A stretch of 64,000 nt of DNA from Eubacterium sp. MSJ-21 (GTDB taxonomy: Bacteria; Bacillota; Clostridia; Lachnospirales; Lachnospiraceae). The first letter of the stretch is position 1. Each line of letters opens with the position of its first letter. Below the pieces are notes generated by a model. The model had not been told where the DNA came from. It ran no database searches and was given only the letters and a program-made list of their open reading frames with translations. Shown here in pieces: positions 36,141-45,325 of the stretch. The stretch is from NCBI RefSeq assembly GCF_018918185.1, contig NZ_JAHLPZ010000005.1, forward strand, positions 1-64,000, in the 5' to 3' direction. The position numbers and the translations under genes were made by a program.

Positions 36141-39095
36141 ATGGGAGAATTAGAATCAGTAATTGAGCAGAAATTAATTGACCAATTATGCGGTGGGGAT
36201 TCACAGTGGACATATCGGAAGGATATTCGGACGGAGGAGCAGTTGTGGGATAACTTCAAATACATATTGGAGCAGAACAACAAGGCAAAGCTGAACGATA
36301 CGCCACTCAGTGAGAGTGAATTTGCAAAGATCAAAAATGATGTATCGCACGCTTCTTTTTATGATGCAGGCAAATGGCAGGTCGGTGAGAACGGAAAAGT
36401 CTATGTGCATGTACAAAGAGGCAATGAGACATTACATTTGGTCGTGATGAACAATGAGCATATTGCCGGTGGAACGAGCGTCTACGAGGTAATCAACCAG
36501 TATCAGGCATTCAAGACAGATGAGGTGGATGACAAGCGGGACCGAAGATTTGATGTGACGCTGTTGATCAATGGAATCCCAATGATACATATTGAGTTGA
36601 AGAACAAGGATCATTCCTATATGGATGGGTATCGGCAGATAGAGAAGTATATTTCTGAAGGAAAATTCCGCGGACTTTTTTCGAATATACAGATGTTTGT
36701 TGTGAGTAATGCTGTTGACACGAAATATTTTGCAGCGGCAAGGGCAGCAGAATTAGCGGAAGGTAAGAAATTTATAACCGGATGGGTGGACAACGAGAAC
36801 TATCCGGTTTGTGATTATTTGGATTTCGCGAAGGCTGTTTTGCGGATTCCGCAGGCACATGAGATGATTGCGAAGTATACAGTGCTTGATAATGAGAAGA
36901 AGAAATTATTGATTTTGCGGCCATATCAGATTCATGCGATTGAAGCGATGCGGGCAGCGTCCAAGCGGAGTATATCAGGCTATATCTGGCATACAACGGG
37001 CTCCGGAAAGACGATGACATCTTATAAGGCGACACGGAATCTGTTGATGGATATTCCGTCCATAGAAAAGACAATATTCCTGATTGACCGGAAGGATTTG
37101 GATATGCAGACGAAGATGGCGTTCCAATCCTATGCAGATAACGATACGATTGATGTGGATGACACAGAAAATGTGGATGCCCTGATTCGGCGTCTGACAG
37201 ATGGCAACCGACAGATGATTGTCACGACACGGCAGAAGCTGCAGACGATGATTGCCAAGAGACTGCAGGAGGGAACAAAAGAATATGACAAAATCCGTAA
37301 CCTTCGGGTTGCATTTGTGGTAGATGAATGTCACAGAGCAGTCACACCGGAGACAAAACGTAAGATTGAACGATTTTTTGCACATTCTCTATGGTATGGA
37401 TTCACAGGTACGCCAATCTTTGAGGAGAACCGGTATGAGCAGAAGGGTGATCTTCCGCAGACAACCGATGAGCTGTACGGAGCATGCCTGCATAGCTACA
37501 CAATCAAGAATGCCATTCATGACGAAGCAGTTCTCGGATTCATGGTTGAGAATCTCGGACCGAAAAAAGAAGATGTGGATGATGCGGTATTTGAGACAGA
37601 AGAGCATATGCGCCAGGTCCTGGATGTGGTGCTCAATCAGTCTTATACGAAATTAGGCATGCAGAACGGCAAGGGAAGAACCTACGAAGGTATCCTGACA
37701 GTTGGATCCATCGCGAAAGCACAGCGTTATTATGAGTTGTTAAAACGGATCAAAGCGGGCAAAGATGCATTAAAGATAAATGAGGAGATCTGCAAGGTAG
37801 TTCCCGATTTCCCGAAATTCGCAATCACATATTCCGTGACGGAAAATGATGAGGCATCAACGGTGAATCAGGATAAAATGCGCGAGTCCCTGCAAGATTA
37901 CAATGCGATGTTTGGCACACATTATGACGTGGAGAATATCAACGCGTATAATAGTAATCTGAATGATCGTCTGGCTCGAAAGGAAAAACGTTATATGGAG
38001 CGGAGTCAGCAGTTGGATCTGGTTATCGTTGTCAATCGTTTGTTGACGGGATTTGATGCTCCATGTCTGTCCACCTTGTATATGGATAGATCGCCGATGA
38101 GCCCACAGGATATCATACAGGCTTTTTCAAGAACGAATCGTTTGTTTGATGCGAATAAGACATATGGACAGGTTGTAACATTTCAGTCCCCAAAAGACTT
38201 CAAGAAAGAGATTGACCGGGCATTGCGGCTGTATTCCAGAGGCGGTGAAGGCGTAGCAGTATCAGAAGATTGGGAGAGCGTGCTTGATGTTTTTTCGATT
38301 GATGTAAAGACGATTCATGCATTGGGACGGACACCGGAAGAGATTAGTCAGTTGTCAAGGGAGCAGAAGAAGTCGTTTATCTATGCATTTCGGAGTTTGG
38401 ATAAGAGCTTTGCACATTTGAAAGCATTTTCCAGATACCGGGAAGAACTGCTTGCAGACTATGATTTCTCGCAGGAGGAATATGAAAACTATGCGGCAAT
38501 GTATAAAAATGTTATGGAAGAGCTGAAGAAACCGAAGGATGAGGCGGAAAATGATGATCCGGTTATGGACGACTATGATCTGATTGCGTACAGCAAGATG
38601 CGGGTGGATTTTGAGTATATTGTCGAGCTGTTACAGGGATTGGTGAATTATCTGGATCAGTCGAGCAATGATTTTCAGGATGCGATATTTGCGAAGAACA
38701 TCCTGGCGCTGCGCGAGATCTCCAAGGAATTTGCCGAGGATAATCAGAAGCTCGGTGAATTGTTGGAGCAGGTGATTGATAATATCGAGCAGGACAAAGA
38801 TCGGTACAAAGGTCAGGATATCGCCGTGGTTGTCAACCAGATGCGCTATGATGCGATTGATACGGAAATCAAGACATTTGCGAAGCTGTGGAATCTGAAT
38901 GAGGACGATGTGCGTTATGAAGTGTATAATTACCGGGATGGCGAGATGGCAAATGAAAACACCTTCAAGGATCGTGCGTATGCATCCTATAAGGAGGGTG
39001 TAGAGGAACCTATGCCGAAATTCAAGTTCCGTAAGATCATAGTGGAGAAGTTCAAACATGACCTGATGGAGAATGTATTGCCGCTGCGCGATTGA
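36141..39095 (+). CDS. hsdR: Type I restriction endonuclease/translocase subunit HsdR
   Basis: About 984 aa. The N-terminal nuclease domain contains FDVTLLINGIPMIHIELKNK (PD-(D/E)XK core, E-x-K). The SF2 translocase follows: Walker A HTTGSGKTMTS, motif II VDECHRA, then TGTP and VNRLLTGFDAP with FSRTNR. The C-terminal helical domain binds HsdM. The start at 36141 (MGELESV) has AAGGA 10 nt upstream. The frame is open further upstream through the silent hsdS module. The gene ends in TGA and is followed by a strong terminator. Confidence 0.95.
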   Translation: MGELESVIEQKLIDQLCGGDSQWTYRKDIRTEEQLWDNFKYILEQNNKAKLNDTPLSESEFAKIKNDVSHASFYDAGKWQVGENGKVYVHVQRGNETLHLVVMNNEHIAGGTSVYEVINQYQAFKTDEVDDKRDRRFDVTLLINGIPMIHIELKNKDHSYMDGYRQIEKYISEGKFRGLFSNIQMFVVSNAVDTKYFAAARAAELAEGKKFITGWVDNENYPVCDYLDFAKAVLRIPQAHEMIAKYTVLDNEKKKLLILRPYQIHAIEAMRAASKRSISGYIWHTTGSGKTMTSYKATRNLLMDIPSIEKTIFLIDRKDLDMQTKMAFQSYADNDTIDVDDTENVDALIRRLTDGNRQMIVTTRQKLQTMIAKRLQEGTKEYDKIRNLRVAFVVDECHRAVTPETKRKIERFFAHSLWYGFTGTPIFEENRYEQKGDLPQTTDELYGACLHSYTIKNAIHDEAVLGFMVENLGPKKEDVDDAVFETEEHMRQVLDVVLNQSYTKLGMQNGKGRTYEGILTVGSIAKAQRYYELLKRIKAGKDALKINEEICKVVPDFPKFAITYSVTENDEASTVNQDKMRESLQDYNAMFGTHYDVENINAYNSNLNDRLARKEKRYMERSQQLDLVIVVNRLLTGFDAPCLSTLYMDRSPMSPQDIIQAFSRTNRLFDANKTYGQVVTFQSPKDFKKEIDRALRLYSRGGEGVAVSEDWESVLDVFSIDVKTIHALGRTPEEISQLSREQKKSFIYAFRSLDKSFAHLKAFSRYREELLADYDFSQEEYENYAAMYKNVMEELKKPKDEAENDDPVMDDYDLIAYSKMRVDFEYIVELLQGLVNYLDQSSNDFQDAIFAKNILALREISKEFAEDNQKLGELLEQVIDNIEQDKDRYKGQDIAVVVNQMRYDAIDTEIKTFAKLWNLNEDDVRYEVYNYRDGEMANENTFKDRAYASYKEGVEEPMPKFKFRKIIVEKFKHDLMENVLPLRD

Positions 39096-39144
39096 TGAAA
39101 TGTCGGGATGCACGACGAATGAGAAATTGATAGGCTGTAATAGA

Positions 39145-39180
39145 CTGGGAATATCTATGGATGGTATTCCCAGTTTTATT
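39145..39180 (+). terminator. Terminator of hsdR
   Basis: CTGGGAATA (39145-39153) pairs with TATTCCCAG (39165-39173), followed by TTTTATT. Confidence 0.85.
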
Positions 39181-39214
39181 ATAAATCGACGTGCATATTT
39201 GGATGCGAAGTAGT

Positions 39215-40144
39215 TTAATTCAGGTTCGCAAGGGATCGCATGATGATGTCAATGTCCTTGCTTTCCAATTCCTGAATAATGTGCAAATAGGTTTTCTGTG
39301 TGGTTGTCATGCTGGCATGTCCGAGGCGCCTTGCCACACTGGCGATGGATACACCGGCGAAAAGCATGAGCGATGCATGGGTATGACGTAAACCGTGGAT
39401 AGAAATGACGGGGATTCCGGCATTTTTGCAATGTCGTTCCAATATTCCGTTCAAGGTGGAATTATATATTTTCCCTTTTGCAAAGATCGGTTCATCTTCC
39501 GGAAGCTTTTTCACCAGTCCGGCAAATTGCATAACGGTTAACCAGTCAATCTGTATCTTTCGGACAGACGATTGATTCTTGGTTGGCAGGAAGCCGCCAT
39601 TTCCTTTGTAATCCCATGTCTTGGAAATCGTCAGTATTTGCCGTGAAAAATCAAAATCCCTCGGCGTCAATGCAAGCGCTTCGGAAAACCGCATTCCGGT
39701 TTTGGCAACCAGAAGGATGAACCAGTCCCATGATACTTCCGGCCCCAGATCAAGGTCTTCGATTAGTTTGTGAAGCTCAAACTGATTGAGAAATTTCTGC
39801 TTTTTCTCACGTGGCTTTTTGCCTTTGATGATCGCTTTCCGGGTTGGATCTCGCGGAATCAGCCCCTCATCCACGGCATCTAAAATGGCACATTTCACAT
39901 GGTGGTGAAAATCCATCGTTGTCTGATGCTCATGTTCTTCTGCATATTCATTTAGTATTTTCTGATAAGAAATCCGATCCAGTTCGGAAATCGACAGATC
40001 GGGAGCCAGCTTTAACAGCCATTGATGCGCCATATTGTATTTGCTCATGGTGACCGGGCGGATCGCTCCCTCTTTGTAGACGTTGATCCATTGCTTGTAG
40101 TAATCACAGAACAGCATTGGATTTCTGGATGTTGGTGTGTTCAT
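39215..40144 (-). CDS. Tyrosine recombinase/integrase
   Basis: A 309-aa protein. The N-terminal SAM-like DNA-binding domain (~1-115) is followed by the catalytic domain with AKTGMRFSEAL (first Arg), HGLRHTHAS (H-x-x-R) and TQKTYLHI (Tyr nucleophile). A well-formed AAGGAGG lies 8 nt before the ATG. It faces hsdR across a terminator. Recombinases next to type I R-M loci often rearrange hsdS; it could also be the remnant integrase of the defence island. No att repeat was identified near it. Confidence 0.92.
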   Translation of the reverse strand: MNTPTSRNPMLFCDYYKQWINVYKEGAIRPVTMSKYNMAHQWLLKLAPDLSISELDRISYQKILNEYAEEHEHQTTMDFHHHVKCAILDAVDEGLIPRDPTRKAIIKGKKPREKKQKFLNQFELHKLIEDLDLGPEVSWDWFILLVAKTGMRFSEALALTPRDFDFSRQILTISKTWDYKGNGGFLPTKNQSSVRKIQIDWLTVMQFAGLVKKLPEDEPIFAKGKIYNSTLNGILERHCKNAGIPVISIHGLRHTHASLMLFAGVSIASVARRLGHASMTTTQKTYLHIIQELESKDIDIIMRSLANLN

Positions 40145-40392
40145 TTGTAAAACCTCCTTTTTGATAGTGGTGCACGTCGATGTATGAATGTATTAAATTA
40201 AATCGTGTCGTATCGGAGTTTAATCTTGTATTTTTTGTAGAATATTGTAATATAAATATATGGATTTTGGTTAATGGGGATATATAACTAAATGGGGATT
40301 TATGTTATATAGTTTTTCTGGCATATGTCTTAGTTTCTGTTACTTAATCCGTAATATTAGAGAATAGAAAAGTTGGTCATAAGGAGGAGAAT

Positions 40393-41751
40393 ATGTCACA
40401 GACAGAAAAGATTGATATTTTGGACAGGAAAAAAATTATTGATGATATAGAGCAAATTTTAGTGCTCCTATCTGGACAAAAACAAGGGCGTGTGTTTGCG
40501 CTTGATGGTAAGTGGGGGTATGGTAAAACATATATTCTGGAACGGTTAGAAAAGGAGATAGAGGTACTGCAAAATGAGGAAACGCAGAATGATCGTTTTT
40601 ATGTGTTCCATTATAATTGTTGGCAGTATGATTATTATGAGGAGCCAGCGGTTGCAATTGTGTCAGCAATGTTAGAAAAACGTGGGAAAGATAATAAAGC
40701 GGAGATGACATTGCAAAAAGAATATACGGATTTGAAAACTGTATTAGGCAAAATAGCCGGTGAATTTACAAAAAATAAAATAGGAATAAATTTAGTAGAG
40801 TTATGTAATGAATTGGAAGAGAATAAAGGCGACAAAAGAGAAAATCCATCCGATTTTGATGAAATGTTTGCTTTCAAAAAAACGCTGGATTTTACAAGAA
40901 ATCAAATCCGAGAATTATCAAAAAATAAAACAGTATTATTAGTGGTTGATGAGTTGGATCGATGTATGCCAGAATATGCAATTAAAGTGTTAGAGCGTTT
41001 ACATCATATGTTTGAGGGATTGGATAACGTAATTGTTCTGCTGGCAATTGACAGCACACAGTTGGAACATTCAGTGAAAGAAATTTATGGAGAGCAGGTT
41101 GATACTGAACGATATCTTAGAAAGTTTATTTCCTTTCGTGTAAGGTTAGACACTGGTAAAGTTCAGAATCAGATATTGAATAATTATGGATATTATTTTT
41201 CTAAGTTTGAAAATTTAGAGGAATGTTGCCAAATTGTTCTAGATTTAGTTAAATTATTGGAAATAGACATTAGAAATATAGAAAAATTGATTGAAAAAAT
41301 AGATATGATACATAGTTTGTGTAATAGAAAAAATATAAAACAACCAGGCGAGGTATTGTTATTTGAATTTATATGGGGATTGATGAGATATAAAATAAAT
41401 GAAAAAATGGATAATGAATCAAATTTAAAAAGATATGAATCGTTGGAATGGATACCTCAAATTGATCATACAGAATATGCAGATTTGGTTATTGCGTTTG
41501 GAAGTGATTTAATGAAATATATTAGAACTTTGAAACAAAAATCATATTCCGCTGTGCCAAATAGCACAAAAGATATGTGTCTTATGCATGCGAATTTGAA
41601 GGGGAAACTTTGGTTTTTGCTAGATCAAGTGCTGTCAAACGAAAAGTCAATTCAATTATTTGATATAAAAAAGGAAAACATTGTATATTTAGACACAGAA
41701 GAAGTTCATATGTGCGAGAAGTTTAATGAATTGGGTAATGTTTTTATCTAA
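40393..41751 (+). CDS. KAP-family P-loop NTPase
   Basis: A 452-aa protein. Walker A ALDGKWGYGKTYI is near residue 40. The Walker B/KAP signature VLLVVDELDRCMPEYAIKVL and VIVLLAIDSTQLEHSVKEIYG, then YLRKFISFRVRL, are typical of the KAP family. The region is AT-rich compared with flanking core genes. The ribosome site is AAGGAGG. It is followed 30 nt later by a two-helix membrane protein, and KAP NTPases often work at membranes with such partners. In a defence island, an anti-phage role is plausible but not shown. Confidence 0.88.
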   Translation: MSQTEKIDILDRKKIIDDIEQILVLLSGQKQGRVFALDGKWGYGKTYILERLEKEIEVLQNEETQNDRFYVFHYNCWQYDYYEEPAVAIVSAMLEKRGKDNKAEMTLQKEYTDLKTVLGKIAGEFTKNKIGINLVELCNELEENKGDKRENPSDFDEMFAFKKTLDFTRNQIRELSKNKTVLLVVDELDRCMPEYAIKVLERLHHMFEGLDNVIVLLAIDSTQLEHSVKEIYGEQVDTERYLRKFISFRVRLDTGKVQNQILNNYGYYFSKFENLEECCQIVLDLVKLLEIDIRNIEKLIEKIDMIHSLCNRKNIKQPGEVLLFEFIWGLMRYKINEKMDNESNLKRYESLEWIPQIDHTEYADLVIAFGSDLMKYIRTLKQKSYSAVPNSTKDMCLMHANLKGKLWFLLDQVLSNEKSIQLFDIKKENIVYLDTEEVHMCEKFNELGNVFI

Positions 41752-41781
41752 ACATTCAAAGAAGAAAAGAAGGAGTACTTC

Positions 41782-42309
41782 ATGGAAAAATTGAAATTGG
41801 GTGATATTTATGGATTTCAATATGCTGAAGAAAAGAGAATATATAACATAATATGTGGTAAAAGTAAGAGGAAAAAGGGGGATTTGCCTGAGTGCTTTAA
41901 GTTTAATTCTTATTCTGAATGGAAAAATTATGTATGGTCAAAATATGAAACGTATAATTGTCAGCAGTTAAATAATTTTCTGCATTATTTAAAAATGCAG
42001 TTGCGCACAATCAACCCAACACAAAAGTTTAGTGATATGGTATGTGCAGCGGTTTTTGGTGTATTGATATCCAGTCTTATTAATGTAATTGTTGCATTAA
42101 GAGGGGAATTTGAAAAAATGGGTTTTTCTATAATTAGTGTAGTTGCAATTGCAATCGTAGCTATAATGGTTATTGTTTTCCCACTTTGCAGTATTTCCAT
42201 GAATATATTTAATAATATGATTTGCAAAAGTGAGGACAAAGATATGTATGAAGATTACATAAGTATCATACAAGAGATAATCCAAAGTAAAGAAAATGAG
42301 GAAAAATAA
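41782..42309 (+). CDS. Two-helix membrane protein downstream of KAP NTPase
   Basis: A 175-aa protein with two hydrophobic helices (~residues 85-105, CAAVFGVLISSLINVIVAL, and ~113-136, IISVVAIAIVAIMVIVF), flanked by soluble termini rich in Lys and Tyr. I do not recognise a family. It shares the AT-rich composition of the KAP gene and is co-oriented with it, with AAGGAG before the ATG. Probably a membrane partner of the NTPase. Confidence 0.75.
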   Translation: MEKLKLGDIYGFQYAEEKRIYNIICGKSKRKKGDLPECFKFNSYSEWKNYVWSKYETYNCQQLNNFLHYLKMQLRTINPTQKFSDMVCAAVFGVLISSLINVIVALRGEFEKMGFSIISVVAIAIVAIMVIVFPLCSISMNIFNNMICKSEDKDMYEDYISIIQEIIQSKENEEK

Positions 42310-42311
42310 AA

Positions 42312-42653
42312 ATGAACATCCAAATCTTCGGCACAAAAAAGTGCAACGATACAAAGAAAGCAGAGAGGTTCTTCAAGGAACGCGGAATTAAATATCAGTT
42401 TATCGACATGAAAGAAAAGGGCATGAGCAAAGGTGAGTTCCAGGCTGTGGCAGCCGTCAATGGTGGCATGGAGAATATGATCAATCCGGATTTTAAGGAT
42501 AAGGATCTGTTGGCATTGATTCAGTACATTGCTCCGGAGGATAAGCTGGACAAGATACTGGAGAATCCACAGGTGATCAAGACACCGGTTGTGCGGAACG
42601 GAAAGCAGTCGACACTTGGATATCATCCGGAAATATGGAAGACGTGGTCATAA
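42312..42653 (+). CDS. ArsC/Spx-like (YffB-type) thioredoxin-fold protein
   Basis: A 113-aa protein with the ArsC-family fold: N-terminal IFGTKKCNDTKKAERFFKE with a single redox Cys, KYQFIDMKEKGMSKGE, and a C-terminal KTPVVRNGKQSTLGYHPEIWKTW. It belongs to the arsenate-reductase-like group whose members are often not true arsenate reductases. GC content returns to that of core genes, marking the end of the AT-rich island. It begins 2 nt after the membrane protein stop. Confidence 0.85.
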   Translation: MNIQIFGTKKCNDTKKAERFFKERGIKYQFIDMKEKGMSKGEFQAVAAVNGGMENMINPDFKDKDLLALIQYIAPEDKLDKILENPQVIKTPVVRNGKQSTLGYHPEIWKTWS

Positions 42654-42654
42654 T

Positions 42655-43074
42655 ATGAAACTACATGAAAAAACAACCAAATCAAATGCGATGCTGCATG
42701 TCACGCTCGCCTGTACTTTGGTGATTGCCATTGTGATATTCTTATTTGCAAAAGGATATGTGGCAGACGAGCTGACGTTTAACATTGTAAGATACATGAG
42801 CCGGAGGAAGATTCTGCTATTATATCTGGGTATCATTAATCTCGTAACGTTCATTTTATTTGGCATCGACAAGTATGCGGCAATCAAGGGGAAATGGAGA
42901 ATCCCGGTGGCGACTTTGCTAGGATTTTCATTTGCTGGCGGCGCGATCGGTGGTATAATTGCGATGTACTTATTTCATCACAAGACGCAGAAGAATTATT
43001 TCGCGGTGGGACTTCCGATGATGATCGTGACACAGCTTGTGGTGCTGTTTTATTGTATGAATGCGCCGTGGTAA
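42655..43074 (+). CDS. DUF1294 membrane protein
   Basis: About 139 aa with four hydrophobic segments. The C-terminal GIDKYAAIKGKWRIPVATLL, FAGGAIGGIIAMYLFHHKTQK is the DUF1294 signature. Function unknown. Start ATG at 42655, immediately downstream of the ArsC-like gene. Confidence 0.85.
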   Translation: MKLHEKTTKSNAMLHVTLACTLVIAIVIFLFAKGYVADELTFNIVRYMSRRKILLLYLGIINLVTFILFGIDKYAAIKGKWRIPVATLLGFSFAGGAIGGIIAMYLFHHKTQKNYFAVGLPMMIVTQLVVLFYCMNAPW

Positions 43075-43139
43075 GCCAATATAGTCTAGAAGCGAACCAC
43101 AAAAACAAAGAATAAAATACTAGGGGAGAAAACAAAAAT

Positions 43140-43499
43140 ATGGGTATACTTGGAAATATTTTATGGTTTATATTTGGCGGTTTTGCAGCCGGGCTTTCGT
43201 GGGTGATCGCGGGAATCGGATGGTGCATTACGATCATCGGAATTCCAATTGGCTTGCAGTGCTTTAAGTTTGCAGGACTTGCCTTCTTCCCGTTTGGCAA
43301 GGAAGTTACATATGGCGGAGGGGCGATGAGTCTTATCGCGAATATATTCTGGCTGCTCTTGACGGGGATTCCGATGGCGATTGCAGATGTAGTCTGGGGA
43401 TGTATCTTGTGCATTACGATTATAGGTATTCCATTCGGAAGGCAATTTTTCAAGCTCGCGAAATTATCGCTGATGCCATTTGGGGCAACGGTTGCATAG
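43140..43499 (+). CDS. YccF-family inner membrane protein
   Basis: A 119-aa protein with two copies of the YccF half-domain: WCITIIGIPIGLQCFKFAGLAFFPFGKEV and a second ILCITIIGIPFGRQFFKLAKLSLMPFGA. Four membrane helices are predicted. Function unknown; usually found as a small conserved membrane protein. Confidence 0.88.
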   Translation: MGILGNILWFIFGGFAAGLSWVIAGIGWCITIIGIPIGLQCFKFAGLAFFPFGKEVTYGGGAMSLIANIFWLLLTGIPMAIADVVWGCILCITIIGIPFGRQFFKLAKLSLMPFGATVA

Positions 43500-43515
43500 T
43501 AAGAGGAAGTAGATC

Positions 43516-43968
43516 ATGCAAATATTTGTAGATGCCGATGCCTGCCCGGTCGTGCGTATCGTGGAGGAAATCGCAGAAAAATATCATATCAAAACGACGC
43601 TGCTTTGTGACACGAATCATGTCCTGGATTCTGATTATAGTGAGGTGATCGTGGTTGGTGCCGGTGCGGATGCAGTGGACTACAAGTTGATTAGTCTTTG
43701 CCATAAGGGTGACATCGTTGTGTCGCAGGATTATGGTGTGGCGGCGATGGCACTTGGGAAAGGTGCGTATGCGATTCATCAGTCTGGGAAATGGTACACA
43801 GACGCGAACATTGACCAGATGCTGATGGAACGGCATTTGAATAAGAAAGCACGGCGCAGTTCGGGGAAGAATCATATGAAAGGTCCGAGGAAAAGAACCG
43901 AGGAAGATGATATAAGATTTGCAGAATCATTCGAGAAGCTGGTATTGAAAGGAGGAGCCTTGGAATGA
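43516..43968 (+). CDS. YaiI/YqxD family (DUF188) protein
   Basis: A 150-aa protein with the family start QIFVDADACPVVRIVEEIAEK, SEVIVVGAGADAVDYKLISL, DIVVSQDYGVAAMALGKGA and the basic C-terminal KGPRKRT. The fold is PIN-like and members may act on RNA or DNA, but the activity is uncharacterised. AGAGG precedes the start. It overlaps the next small gene by 4 nt (ATGA). Confidence 0.9.
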   Translation: MQIFVDADACPVVRIVEEIAEKYHIKTTLLCDTNHVLDSDYSEVIVVGAGADAVDYKLISLCHKGDIVVSQDYGVAAMALGKGAYAIHQSGKWYTDANIDQMLMERHLNKKARRSSGKNHMKGPRKRTEEDDIRFAESFEKLVLKGGALE

Positions 43969-44159
43969 AAAGTATACTTATCAAAGATACGACGCAGGAG
44001 GGACTGAACCAATGTGGCGGTGTCTGTGATTTCTGCAATGGCTGTGATAACTTAGGCGGCGGTTCCGTAGATGCGTTTTACGAGCCATATATCAACGGCG
44101 AGAAAGAATTGCGGGAATTGAACGAATCATATACAAGCAATTCCGGCATGGTTCATTAA
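43965..44159 (+). CDS. Small cysteine-rich hypothetical protein
   Basis: A 64-aa protein with a CGGVCDFCNGCDN cluster (four Cys) that could bind zinc. The rest is polar and acidic. Translationally coupled to the YaiI gene by ATGA. No family recognised. Confidence 0.65.
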   Translation: MKSILIKDTTQEGLNQCGGVCDFCNGCDNLGGGSVDAFYEPYINGEKELRELNESYTSNSGMVH

Positions 44160-44188
44160 ATTATAAAAGACAGAAAAGAGGAATAGAC

Positions 44189-44794
44189 ATGAATCACATT
44201 GCAAGAGAAGACGCATTTGAATTATTGAAGAAGTACAACAAGGATCCATTTCACATCCAGCATGCGCTGACGGTGGAAGCGGTTATGAAATGGTATGCGA
44301 ACGAGCTTGGCTATGGCGATGACGCTGAGTATTGGGGCATCGTTGGATTGCTGCACGATATTGATTTTGAATTGTATCCGGCAGAGCATTGTCTGAAGGC
44401 ACCGGAGCTGCTGCGCGAGGGCGGTGTGTCCGAGGATATCATTCATGGTGTATGTTCGCATGGTTATGGAATTACGGTTGAATGTGGTGAGACGATCGAT
44501 GTGAAGCCAGAACATGAGATGGAAAAAGTGCTTTTTGCAGCCGATGAGTTGACCGGGCTGATTTGGGCGGCCGCGCTGATGCGTCCGTCGAAGAGTACAA
44601 AGGATATGGAATTGAAATCTCTGAAGAAGAAATATAAGAGTAAGGGATTTGCAGCAGGATGTTCGCGAGAGGTAATCGAGCGCGGGGCCAAGCAGCTTGG
44701 CTGGGAGTTAGAGAAGCTTCTGACGATGACGTTACAGGCGATGGCGGCAACCGAGGATGAGATTCAGGCAGAGGTGGAGGTATACAGCGCATGA
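44189..44794 (+). CDS. HD domain phosphohydrolase-like protein
   Basis: A 201-aa protein. HD motifs: PFHIQHALTVEA (first His), IVGLLHDIDFE (HD pair) and IIHGVCSHGYG (later His). A C-terminal helical region follows. Such HD proteins are often nucleotidases, with unknown substrates. Its 3' end overlaps the PAS gene by 4 nt (ATGA). Confidence 0.87.
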   Translation: MNHIAREDAFELLKKYNKDPFHIQHALTVEAVMKWYANELGYGDDAEYWGIVGLLHDIDFELYPAEHCLKAPELLREGGVSEDIIHGVCSHGYGITVECGETIDVKPEHEMEKVLFAADELTGLIWAAALMRPSKSTKDMELKSLKKKYKSKGFAAGCSREVIERGAKQLGWELEKLLTMTLQAMAATEDEIQAEVEVYSA

Positions 44795-45159
44795 ATGAAT
44801 ATTTCAAAAGTATTGTAGATCAGGAACGTGTATCGGTTGTAATCTGTAACTTACAGCATGAAATTATTTACATGAACCCTGCAGCAATTAAAAATTATGC
44901 AAAGCGTGGTGGCGAGGCACTCATAGGGAAAAGTCTGCTTGCCTGTCATAACCCGGAATCGAACAAGCGGATTCAACAGGTGGTTGATTGGTTTGCAGCA
45001 GATGTAAGTCACAATATTGTATATACCAGTTACAATGCAAAGCAGAACAAGGACGTATACATGGTGGCTTTGCGGGACAGTGAGCAGAAATTAATCGGAT
45101 ATTATGAGAAACATGAATATCGTGACCGAGAGACGATGAAGTTTTATGATATGCAGTAG
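44791..45159 (+). CDS. Single-domain PAS protein
   Basis: A 122-aa protein that is essentially one PAS domain: VSVVICNLQHEIIYMNPAAI, ALIGKSLLACHNPESNKRIQQVV, then YTSYNAKQNKDVYMVALRDSEQKLIGYYE. No output domain is present, so it is a small sensor or adaptor, perhaps haem- or ligand-binding. Coupled to the HD gene by ATGA. It is the last core-chromosome gene before the tRNA-Trp attachment site. Confidence 0.83.
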   Translation: MNEYFKSIVDQERVSVVICNLQHEIIYMNPAAIKNYAKRGGEALIGKSLLACHNPESNKRIQQVVDWFAADVSHNIVYTSYNAKQNKDVYMVALRDSEQKLIGYYEKHEYRDRETMKFYDMQ

Positions 45160-45290
45160 CTCAATACACAATACAATGCGTATATTCAATTCAACACGCT
45201 ATCTGGACACAGCGAAACGTGGGGATGATGGAAAACTGAACTAACTGATTGATGTTCTGGATGCATGCAGTAAAATGTTATAAACAAAAA

Positions 45291-45320
45291 ACCTTGAAAC
45301 ACAATGTTTCAAGGCTTTTT
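45291..45320. terminator. Terminator, originally serving tRNA-Trp (minus) and the PAS gene (plus)
   Basis: CCTTGAAAC (45292-45300) pairs with GTTTCAAGG (45306-45314), with A-rich 5' and T-rich 3' sides, so it is bidirectional. It lies 6 nt beyond the 3' end of the tRNA-Trp fragment. Confidence 0.8.
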
Positions 45321-45325
45321 CACAA

